NCBI GenBank assembly: GCA_947568835.1
Contig: OX387606.1
Coordinates: 4,774,001 to 4,838,000 of the forward strand
Source of the DNA: Protonemura montana
Lineage: Eukaryota; Arthropoda; Insecta; Plecoptera; Nemouridae
Length of the DNA stretch: 64,000 nt
Direction of reading: 5' to 3'
In this document: positions 1-9,840 of the stretch, piece by piece
How the letters are laid out: each line of letters starts with the position of its first letter
How positions within the stretch are numbered: position 1 is the stretch's first letter
Made by a program: the position numbers and the translations under genes
Notes under the pieces: model-generated
Database searches by the model: none
The model's input: the letters and a program-made list of their open reading frames with translations, nothing else
Told to the model about the DNA's origin: nothing

Positions 1-200
1 CGCTGTAAAAATCCATTATGAGTGGATTTATAATGAATACAGAGTATGCCTGATTGCGACATTGCCACAAAGAGATTAATAAACTAAATTACTGCTAGAC
101 GGGTGCAATATACAGTGGAGTACTAGATGTCTTCAGCCAGGTTTGCTGTACTGGGCCATGAAGCATGAGCATAAAACGACGGGCTTTACCGATATTGCAG

Positions 201-357
201 AGCGACTCCGGAGGACCACTGCTGTGGCCAGACCCAGCTTCGGGGCGCCTTTTCGTGGTCGGCGTCGTCAGCTACGGCGTCGGATGTGCCAGCGATGTCC
301 CCGGCGTAAATACTAGAGTCGACGTCTACCTCGACTGGATACAGCAAGTGACGCAAG
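201..357 (+). CDS. Trypsin-like serine protease, catalytic-Ser exon (partial gene A)
   Basis: This exon encodes the active-site serine region of an S1-family protease whose earlier exons lie left of the window. It starts after the acceptor ...gatattgcag and ends at the donor acgcaag|gtaact. It is 157 nt long, the same length and phase as the matching exon of the two complete paralogues at 7228 and 10258. The serine loop reads SDSGGP, followed by SYGVGC and PGVNTRV, which carry the 216 and 226 glycines of the S1 pocket. The usual first glycine of GDSGGP (chymotrypsin residue 193, part of the oxyanion hole) is replaced by Ser (AGC instead of GGC). A short terminal exon may follow at 853-874 (acceptor gtttcag, then stop), with AATAAA near 1110, but that is only a guess. 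The gene could be functional or a decaying copy. Confidence 0.8.
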
Positions 358-1682
358 GTAACTGTCAATGCTCGATACTCGGAGAAAACTCTCGGTATTT
401 CACAGAAAACTGGATCCCAGTACGAAACGATGTGCCTCACCCTATAACCGGGCGTAAACCTTGGTTACAAAAAAAAATGTTTTTTTTAATATGTGGAAAG
501 CCCATCTGAGTTATTCTCTTATGTTTCATTAACCATTGTGGGATATAGAACTATATTTCTATCGGTCAGTACGAAACATGTATCTTGTGAATGTTTTTCT
601 TTGAGTTGACATTACTTTTATACTAAGTTTTACGAGAACCTGTGTAATTTCCCTGGTAAACTACAGCAAACCTTCTTCCATGGCGTACAAATGCAAATTC
701 TTGAAGCAGAGAGTCCTGAATTCGGTATTAAAGAGAATAAACCAATTAATGCCATATTTAGAAACTATTCGTTACTCATCTTTATTCAGGATTGTTTTAT
801 GGGCTCGTTCGTAAATTGATCCTCGGGAGTCCATGCATTCACTTGCCCACTGTTGTTTCAGCTGATTTCTGCATCAAATAGGATGGACCACATGACGGAG
901 TGTAGCCTGCAATTGCCTACTCTTGTCGACAATAGTGGTTGGCATCCACATTATGGTGCGGGAAGACAACCGACTTGCTACTTCGATTCTAGCCCGACTT
1001 GCTGCGATAAACTGGCTTCTGACATTATTGTTTTACGCATGCAAAATATGAAATTTTATTTCCTTCGCCCTCTCAATTGCCTGTCCTGAAATCAGGTCAG
1101 TCGTTTGTCAATAAAAACCAACATAAAACACCAACGAAGATTTTCAGATATTTTTTTATTTTATTTCGTTGAAATATCTCTACCTCATGGACATACCCGT
1201 AAGGATGAAACCGGAAAACACATCATAAAATCAAACCATGGCTCTAAAAACATCCACTCAACCCATGGTACTCAACCATAGTGCATGCACCTACCCAGAT
1301 GAGGCAGACGTATACATATGAGTTGCGTCTAAAATACTGATTTACTTGAATTTATAATCGATTATGCCCCTTATCCATTGCCGACGCTATGTACACGGAG
1401 TCATACGATCCTCTCTGTCTCGCTTGAAAACACAGGTGCAGGATATACGATTTCCTTGGGGTTTGAACACCTTGCAGATTCCCCGATGAGCAAGAGATTA
1501 GTGTTTTATGGGTTTTTACAAATCTTATTTCTGTTCAAAGAAATTTAATTATACCGTTTGCAGGAATTCGATATTTTCACCACTTTTTTGACCTCATCAC
1601 TTGGCGTCCGAACCACTTATTCTCAGATTCACTTGTTTTGTGATTCACTTAGCTTCCTAATCACTTAGCCTTCACTTATCCT
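358..1682. other. Intergenic/3' flank of protease gene A
   Basis: AT-rich sequence between the last recognised exon of gene A and the receptor gene. It holds a possible short terminal exon near 855-874 and an AATAAA near 1110. I see no other supported gene. Confidence 0.5.
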
Positions 1683-2879
1683 TCACTTGGCCGTGTGCAG
1701 CACCACAATATAAGTGGCGACAGTCGCCGCGGCACTACCCAGCAACGAGGCGTCCAAGGTGCAGAAGCCATGCGCCGAGAACGCCATCTTGCAGGCAAGC
1801 AGCTGAACGGTAAAGTTCTGCAGCGCCTCCTGGATGTTTGGCTCCAGCCGCCTGGAGAGCGCGCAAGTTTGCACCAGCGACAGCGTGCGGTTAGACTCTG
1901 CGCTGGCACTGTGCGCGGACAGCGCAATGGCGAGCAAGGCCGCAATTTTCTGGACGCTCCAGAGTAAAATGGCCACGTAGCCGAAAATACCGACTCGGCT
2001 CATTTCAAAAACCAGAGATGACAGCACGTACATGCTGCAGATAAGCTCGATCAGAATTGACACTAGGGTGCCCAGTATTTTCAACCCAAACTCTTGGTTT
2101 ATCAAGTCGGCCACTTGCTGGCAAGTTCGGTGAGCCTTACGAAGAGAGTGAATTTCATCCACAACGGTTCTTTTAGAGTCTCTTCTACGTACCGTAAAAA
2201 CGATTACTTTCTTGTGTACCCAGCGTTCTTCAGAGTCAAACGTTACCTCTTCTGAGTGGCTCAAGTCAAAAACGTCGACAATGAAGCAGTTGATTTTTGC
2301 GGAACGCACTTTCAGGGCGAGCACCAAGTTGACAAACTGCATACAGTTCACGGTTTGCAAGACATAAGTGAAATGCATTACGAGCACAAACCTGAGTGAG
2401 AGATCCATTGCTTGGTATTGTATCACGTCAGCTGTTAATATGATTGACTGGGCAATAGCCGTTACCAGCATCGCCAGTGAGACCTTTGTTTGCAAATTTA
2501 CTCTTGCTTGTGTACAAAAACGGGGAATAAATTTGTCGAGTTTCTCTAGTTGACCGTAAATTCTACGCATCACTCTTCCTGCATGTGTCAGTGAAGTTGT
2601 CAGTAAAATGATTGTACTCGTTACGTTTGCTGCCATCGTCAGCACTAAAGACACGTACCATGTCTGCGTTATCCAAGGTGCACTTTTGGAAGAAAATTGG
2701 TAAGTGAAGGCAATTAAGAATGCAACGTACTGAGACACGGCCAACGTGAGAAGCAGCAAGGTGTAGAAGACCATCGCTCGCGAATGGCTGAAGTCGGTTT
2801 TGAAGGGTGCCAAGCCTAAAATCCTGCTGGCAAAGTCCAGTGGGCGGAGTGCTGCTGAGAAGTCGCGTTGGCTCCCCAT
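1683..2879 (-). CDS. Insect-type gustatory receptor, intronless, 398 aa
   Basis: This encodes a seven-transmembrane gustatory receptor (insect chemoreceptor superfamily), a ligand-gated cation channel of chemosensory neurons with intracellular N-terminus. The 398-residue length is typical. Hydrophobic segments lie near residues 36-59, 73-96, 132-153, 161-189, 265-292, 300-325 and 375-394. The conserved end of the last helix reads GSAAATVATYIVVL, close to the family TYhhhhhQF signature, but QF is replaced (HTAK, then stop). The long loop between TM4 and TM5 is basic and charged. There is no intron, whereas many Gr genes split near the C-terminus, so the copy may be intronless by descent or a retrocopy. 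The start ATG at 2879 is the first in frame with a normal-length N-terminus. The frame has no defects. The ligand cannot be inferred. Confidence 0.85.
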   Translation of the reverse strand: MGSQRDFSAALRPLDFASRILGLAPFKTDFSHSRAMVFYTLLLLTLAVSQYVAFLIAFTYQFSSKSAPWITQTWYVSLVLTMAANVTSTIILLTTSLTHAGRVMRRIYGQLEKLDKFIPRFCTQARVNLQTKVSLAMLVTAIAQSIILTADVIQYQAMDLSLRFVLVMHFTYVLQTVNCMQFVNLVLALKVRSAKINCFIVDVFDLSHSEEVTFDSEERWVHKKVIVFTVRRRDSKRTVVDEIHSLRKAHRTCQQVADLINQEFGLKILGTLVSILIELICSMYVLSSLVFEMSRVGIFGYVAILLWSVQKIAALLAIALSAHSASAESNRTLSLVQTCALSRRLEPNIQEALQNFTVQLLACKMAFSAHGFCTLDASLLGSAAATVATYIVVLHTAK

Positions 2880-4666
2880 GCCGCAAGGAAAAGTGAAGGG
2901 CGAATGAACTATACGACATTATAAGGTCAAAGTAATCCATAAGGCGAAAGTCCTCTGAATTGAGTTCTTTGTTTGCGCTGTAGTGCATTATCCCACAATA
3001 GTGTTTGTTTAGTAGCTAATAGCATAAAATAAATATAATTTTGATGGGTTTGCGTGACGACAAATTCAATTAAAACGTGAATTATATATCAAGTTGCTTT
3101 AATTTAATGAAATTTGTAAAATGAACTGGTAAATACACACAAGGTCATTTTAAATGTGAATATTGATTCCAAGTAGGTACATATTATAAGAAAAGCAACT
3201 TAAATGATTTCATTTTTTGTCAAGTCTCGATCCATTACAACAGAATAACGTGTAATGCACGTATACACGCGCCCCATTTTCATGAATATTTTAGAAACGC
3301 ATCAAACAAGTGAGACTGCATTTTACAATTAAACGCTGTGGTTTCGTAGAGGTGGACACCACAACATGTGCCATTATGTAAATTGTTTAAGCCATCTTGT
3401 TCTAAAATATATTTCCATTTTTCCCCTCACAGAATCAACTTTACAGACCTCACCTGACCTGACCTTTCCTCACAGACTTGCAACGACTTGACTTGCTCAG
3501 CTAGTTCGCAGCCAAGGACTGCGTCGCTGAACGTGCAAACGTCGCAAAACCGCGACGAAAAGCAGCGAGGTTGATGACAGTTTTACCTTCGCTAAAATGA
3601 AGAAGTGAGCTGAGCTGAGCCTGAACATGCAATGTAAAATACGCTTATGCCGAGAGAGCAGAATAACAGAGAACATTTTTAAAAGATAATTAATGCTAAA
3701 CATACATTTTATTTGGCAAAAGGAAATAATGGAAGCAGGGGAGATATTGACGGACTTTGGTTTAGTCTAGATAGGACCAAGGCTTCAAATTAGGTAGATG
3801 GCTGATATACCTGCAGCTTCAACTGTGATTGAATATTAACTCATTTTGGAAAATAGTATTGCAAAGGAATCAGAACATGAGCTCAAAAAATATTTGAGAT
3901 CGCAGCTACGCCTTGCGTCACACGCATGCTATTAGTTCGCTATAAATTGCAGCGCGTCGGTGGTGTAACCGCAATAACTATAATCTACATAAGTATCAAA
4001 TCAATCCGAAAAAAATCACGCAATCTTGCCTATTGCCATTTATTATTTTACGGTGATTGTTTTTTAGTATTAACTGGAACCGTTGAGTGTGTGATAACCT
4101 ACAAACTGCGCTGGCTAGAACACATAAAACATCGAGTTCAATTATTTACCTGCTGTAAAATGGTGTGATTGTTCCAATAAACTGGTTTTATCTGCGAGGA
4201 GCACCCTTTAAAAGCAAGCAAACTTGGTTGTTTCCAGATAGTACATTTTATTTGCTTTTGACTGTTGGATAGTCGGAAGAAATATACTCATTTAAATCTT
4301 GTGGAACGCGGGGTCGAGGTATTTTAAAAAATGCATTACATTCTTCTGTTTGTTGCAGGTTTGTTTTATTGACTTTTAACCCAAAATTATTTCTAGAGTT
4401 GCATATTACAGTCTTTCAAATTATAAAATCACATTTGCTCTTGACTAAATTATAACGTTTTTGTCTATTGCACTAAATCCTTGGAATAGTTTAACGTTTG
4501 TGTGCAACAAAGCCCCTGGGTTGGTAGACATGACACACATGTACGCAATGGTTCCAACTGTAGTTGCCCCTTCAATTATTTCATACAGTTTGGTCGGTTC
4601 CACTGGTAACCTTCCACACCCTTCGACAGAGGCTGCCCTCTCGACCTCGACCTTGACCTGTTTTAG
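2880..4666. other. 5' flank and unlocated first exon of protease gene B; outer part of left palindrome arm
   Basis: From about 3230 on this stretch is homologous, inverted, to about 13060-14930, but more diverged than the gene-proximal part. A TATA-like ctataaatt lies at 3940. The first coding exon of gene B (holding the initiator Met) should be here but I could not locate it. Confidence 0.5.
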
Positions 4667-7600
4667 TGTTATTGCTGGCTGTTGTCAGCATACCATGCGC
4701 TTCGTTACCTGCACAGAAATCTGTGGATGAGAGAGTCCTCCGGTTCACCAAAAACAACAAAATCCAGGTAACAAACCTTCAGCTACATCGGACACTTACG
4801 GTGGAAGCAGTTAGACTCTGATTGGACTGTTTAATCTGTTTCATGAGCATTTTAATTCGATAAAAGTCACTTCGCAAAAACGATTGATAGCTGTAAAATC
4901 GCTGGTATATGGGTTAATAACCTTGCAATACATTTCTAATATCCCTACGCACCACGTGGAGTAGCCGTACATCGTGAACGGCACCGAGACCGGGGTCAAC
5001 GAGTTCCCCATGATGGCAGGATTGGTCAACAAACTCTCCTACCAGCTCTTCTGCGGCGCCACCCTCGTGTCGGCTGAGTTCGTCGTCACTGCCGCCCACT
5101 GTCTGCTAAGATGGAAACCCAGCGAGGTGGCTGTGCTTGTCGGTGATCACGATATTTCCACGGGTAATAAGGCGAACTTATATACAGTGAAATTGGAAAG
5201 GTTCATACAGAAATGTACTGATTTGTGTTTATTTTTAAGGGCTAAAGAATCATTAGAATCATTCCATATGCTGTTCGAACGACAAAGATGGATTTAATTA
5301 CTACATACAAAATATAAGGTAGCACCATAAATGCAACAATAAAAATACCAAAGCTGTCAACTCAAATAAACGATAAAATTGCAGTAGTATCAAAATATCA
5401 TTCAAATCAACGATTTAATAGTTATATCATTGAATTCACATGTACCTAGTCATAAATCTGTGATAATAACAATTGTTAGAATAATGCTGGAGTGGTCAAA
5501 GCATCAGTGGACACAAAATAAATTAAATTAAATTAAATATACAATTTTTTGATTGATTTAAATGCATTGGGGGCATTTTACTGTAGGAATCCTCTTCACC
5601 GTGTTTTAATTAACGTGTATCTCTCTTGTTGACTAACTTTTACATCGGCAGGTATCGACACCGACGCTACTGACCTTATTCCATCAAACAAGATAATCGT
5701 TCATCCGCAGTACAACTTGCGAACGAATGTAGGTTATGTAACAAATTATTTCAGTTTGAAAGTATGTTTACATATTAAATTATACCTGATACCATAGAAA
5801 AAGAGTTAATTCAATGCCATACGTATAAACTCTACTTCAACTGTGGGTAAGGAAATTGGTAAAACTGGAAGTTGCCATATTCCAATTTATTTTGATTTGG
5901 TATTCCCAACGTCTCAGTACGTGGATTACAATAGAAACACCTCCGTTAATGTCATCCTTCAAAAACACGAGCTACTCAGTGTTTGTGGTGCATGTCATAG
6001 TACTTTGACGTGTTGCCTTAGGTAAACGACATTGGCTTAGTCCGGCTCTCCAGACCGGCAGTCTTCTCCTACAAGGTGCACCCCGCGTGTCTGCCCTTCT
6101 TCATCCGGGGCTGGGTGCTCTCCGGTATTGAGGTCGTTGTTCTAGGTACAGAATTATTTTCTATCATTGAGCCGTTGCCGTAATAAGCCGGGGTAAAGTG
6201 TCCGTCTTAATTCCAGTAACCAAAAATCAGATAAAAGGACACTCAGGTTGTCAAGGTATTTTTGCAAGATATTTTCCCACCCTTGCAATACATGTCTGTT
6301 GGAGCAATGGCAAATGTACTTCGGCCTGATTGAACTGAAACTTAGGCTCCTAGTTGATGAGGAAGTTCGAAAAAATGTTCATCGATATTTTTTACGACGT
6401 GTAGGAAAATTCAGATGTTTCTGTGAGTTTGCAACTCAATTTGTAGCTGTAGAATTTGATAAAATCAGTTCGACTAGTTTAACAATGTCCTTAAAAGACA
6501 TAACACTGCCAGTTAAAGAGTTGTGTCCATGGTGACAGATAATTAACATCCACATTTAGCTTAACCAGAAGATGTGGATCTGGAACTAATAGCCCGAGTT
6601 TCTGGTAACCGAAGCTAAAGATGCAAAAGAGATTCTTAACATACCCACGTTTCTTCTTCTAGGTTGGGGAGCTACCGAATTCGGTGGTCCAAGTGCCAAC
6701 CGACTTCAGAAGACGCTGCTGACGGTGCAGGATCACGCTAAGTGTCGCGACATCTTCTCTCACCAGCTCATTACCGACGAGCAGCTCTGCACTTCCGCCG
6801 ACGGCACTGACGCTTGCACGGTATACTCAGGGTCGGTTAAGCCCGGCATAGCCTAGGTCATCTTGCCCAGATCACATAAAACAAGCCACATGCATTTCTC
6901 TTACTTGACTTTATGCATACGTATTTATTTATATGTTAATTGTTACAAGGTCAACAACTGGACCCATGCACTAGTGTAAGTACCTCTAAAGGCAGGTTTT
7001 GTATCGAAAAAACTACCTTATTTGTGAGATGTTAGTGAGTGAAGAGTTTTCATTTAAGCTATACGTTTAGCAGTTCGCCCCGAGATGGAACGATATTTTA
7101 ATAGAAAGAAACGTCGTAACGAACTACCGTTTGCTGGAAACCTGATTCTAACTTAAAGATTTCCCGTATGAATGTTCTGTGCGCTGCACCAGAAAATAAT
7201 AATGACCGGTCACTTCCGCGGTTGCAGGGCGACTCCGGAGGACCGCTGCTATGGCTGGACCCCTACACGGGTAGACATATCTTGGTCGGCGTCATCAGCT
7301 ACGGCGTGGGGTGCGCTTGGGGCTGGCCCGGCGTCAACACCAGGGTTGACGCCTTCCTCGATTGGATGCAGAAGGAGACCCGAGGTAAGTCGGGTCGTCA
7401 CAAGATATTATCACCCTTGATGACTATGGGTTCTTGAGAAGAAGCTTGATCCGCACGTGACGGTAATTCTAAAAATGTCTGGGATTTCCCTGTTTAAGAT
7501 TTCTCCCGGTACGCATGGCGACATGATCAATGGGAAAGTAACAAAGAAATTTGTTCAATAAACAAACATTGCTTCTGTTAACATTATGCTGTTACCAGCA

Positions 7601-7976
7601 GCCGCACAGAGGTGGCCGCGTGGGCCTAACCTCATCCAAATGTAGCTCTTCAACTCGAGGTAAACCGTCCAAATTACGCTTGTTTCAGCCTCGTTCTGCA
7701 CTTAGACTACGCCGTCCGCCGATGACGACTACCACGTGAATCTATGACCGAGACCAGTCCAGCCAACGGACCACTACGACGAATCTCACCAATAAAATCC
7801 ACCTTATCGTCAATAAACCGACTGCAAGCAATTTTATTGTAGAAATTAACACTCACTCTTGTTTTTCACTTTCCCTTAATCTATTGTCCGGTTTCCTTAA
7901 GTATCAATCCTGGGTCCCACAGCAAAAGTTGGAACAGCGTAGGATATATAGGGACAAGAGTAGGGAGAAGAGCAAG
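3230..7976 (+). repeat. Left arm of a ~5 kb inverted duplication
   Basis: The reverse complement of this segment matches 9510 to about 14930. The inner ends are sharp: agcaag at 7971-7976 pairs with cttgct at 9510-9515. The innermost ~200 bp are virtually identical. The coding exons differ at a modest number of sites. The outer kilobase (for example 3370-3430 against 14710-14770) is visibly more diverged. Paired exon starts 7228 and 10258 give the same centre (8743) as the inner edges. Confidence 0.9.
4667..7645 (+). CDS. Secreted trypsin-like serine protease B (exons 2-8)
   Basis: S1-family endopeptidase. Exons: 4667-4767, 4965-5163, 5652-5728, 6022-6124, 6663-6820, 7228-7384 and 7599-7645. 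All joins are GT-AG and phase-consistent, and the stop is TAG at 7643. The first exon, which would supply the Met, was not found; the 4667 exon opens with two bases of a split codon and then the signal-peptide core LLLAVVSIPCASLPA. The protease domain begins at IVNGTE. The triad is His in TAAHC, Asp in NDIGLVRL and Ser in GDSGGP. Residue 189 (six before the Ser) is Asp in DACTGDS, with pocket glycines in SYGVGC and PGVNT, so cleavage after Arg/Lys is expected. The zymogen lacks the common Arg-IVGG junction (PYIVNG is read), so the activating protease is unclear. The terminal exon has a NAGNAG acceptor. Poly(A) signals lie near 7791. No CLIP domain is visible. Confidence 0.85.
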
Positions 7977-9509
7977 AAAAACAAATACTCAGGTGTATTG
8001 GTTTTTGGAGTTTTCAAGTGGGATTTACAAGTGTTCAAATTTCAATCCGTTTTGACTCGACCATCTAAGCTGAGTTGCCACCGTACAACACTATCATCAC
8101 CTTTTCACTTCAGTTAAATACCCGAAATATAATTGCAACCAATGAAATAAATTCCACAACGAAGCCCAAATCAATCAATTCTGATAGTGTACACATTTCA
8201 AAGGTAAATATTTTCCTCGATAAATTGCGTGAACAAAGAACCAATTTTAGAACTCGATGTACTACATGCACTTTTGGGAAACACTACACACTATATAATT
8301 ATTTATATCCAATGCAATAACATTGGAATCAAAGCTGCTGAAATACCAAACGGTTTGGCATATTGGAAACACTGGTTCAAATGAGACCACCGAAGTTAAG
8401 CAATATTTCACTGGGTCGGGTCTTGTATGGGTAACCATCATACACCTGACCAGTTCTGTTCGGGAGAGAGGTTGGAAGGATAAAAGCTAATACAGCAACT
8501 TCACTCGCCTTGCTTATCAACCGCTCGACACCATGGATTTGTGGTTCGCGTTTTACCGTGCTTCGGAAGGGACGTTAAGCCGGTGGTCCCCTTGGTGCTC
8601 TTCGACAGGAGTAGGCTAAGTGCCTGCATCGGATTTCCCCTCCTCCCATCTAGGCTAGATTAGGTTCATCATCATCCTCATCGTTATCCGCTCATTCACC
8701 AACGCCATTAGCCCAATGCCACATGGCCAGCTATCTAAACAGTGCGTCGTTAAACCCCAATAATCAACCAATCAAAGCAGCTCGTAGATTGAGTAAAGGC
8801 ATCGCAATCCCTCGGAAACATCCCTATTCACCTGGGGGTTGCGTTGAAACGCTGATATATGTTGGATGAGATGCATCCAGAGCGATAGCAAGACTCGCAT
8901 AATAGATAATAGGCAGTAAGTTAAAGAGGATTTCTCCAGGGATACCAAGGCGTCTTGCCGCTTTAGTATCGGTATCGCGGCAGCTGCGGCTGACCACAGC
9001 GCTCGGGAAACTGAGCGATTAGCCATGTTTAACGACGCATTGTTTTGTGTTTTAACAACAGAGCGAGCCCTGGCTCTATTAGGGTTAATTAAAGACACAC
9101 AGTCGACGATCAACCTTATCTTGACTAGAGTATAGAAGGGAGGAGGTAACACCATGTGGCAACATATACGAAGCGTACTGACGAAGACCAGCAAGGAGAC
9201 CTCTGTTAGGACCATATCAGAGTTGCTAGAAAGATGGAAGTATGGGAGGTGCTGCCCCCATGTTTTATGGTCTGTGGTGACCGTTGACAAAAACCACATG
9301 GGGGCGTCTTTCGCCTTCTTGTAGACTAGGTAAGGATTCCCTCGCAGATTAGTTGCAAGAAGACCATGCGTATATCAGACGATTTTGTAAAGATTATTTG
9401 TAAAGCTGATTAGCAGTCACTAAAGAAACTGATTTTATAAATTCGCCCTAAAGTGTGCAAGCAGTCGCTCGTTTATCGAAATAATGGAGTTGTGGGATCT
9501 TACCCAGCT
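7977..9509. other. Spacer between the palindrome arms
   Basis: 1,533 bp of non-duplicated sequence. It contains a 5S-derived SINE (8347-8762) and then about 750 bp with no recognisable gene. One reverse frame at 8772-9299 stays open for 175 codons but shows no domain, and I do not call it. Confidence 0.6.
8347..8762 (+). mobile_element. 5S rRNA-derived SINE, copy 1
   Basis: The first ~110 bp resemble 5S rRNA: aacggtttggcat at the 5' end, caccgaagttaagcaa (box A region) and gtatgggtaacc (internal control region C). A ~300 bp body follows, ending in acagtgcgtcgttaaac. Three more copies in this window share the same order of blocks, so this is an interspersed family transcribed by RNA polymerase III rather than a real 5S gene. 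It lies in the spacer of the protease palindrome. No clear target-site duplication was seen. Confidence 0.85.
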
Positions 9510-9840
9510 CTTGCTCTACTCCCTACTCTTGTCCCTATATATCCTACGCTGTTCCAACTTTTGCTGTGGGACCCAGGATTGATACTTAAGGAAACCGGAC
9601 AATAGATTAAGGGAAAGTGAAAAACAAGAGTGAGTGTTAATTTCTACAATAAAATTGCTTGCAGTCGGTTTATTGACGATAAGGTGGATTTTATTGGTGA
9701 GATTCGTCGTAGTGGTCCGTTGGCTGGACTGGTCTCGGTCATAGATTCACGTGGAAGTCGTCATCGGCAGACGGCGTAGTCTAAGTGCAGAACGAGGCTG
9801 AAACAAGCGTAATTTGGACGGTTTACCTCGAGTTGAGGAG

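Noticed and set aside
8347-8460. Functional 5S rRNA gene
   Set aside because: The head is diverged from 5S, continues into a SINE body and occurs in four dispersed copies.
8772-9299. 175-codon reverse frame in the palindrome spacer
   Set aside because: No domain, no plausible splice context, and composition that fits a chance frame.
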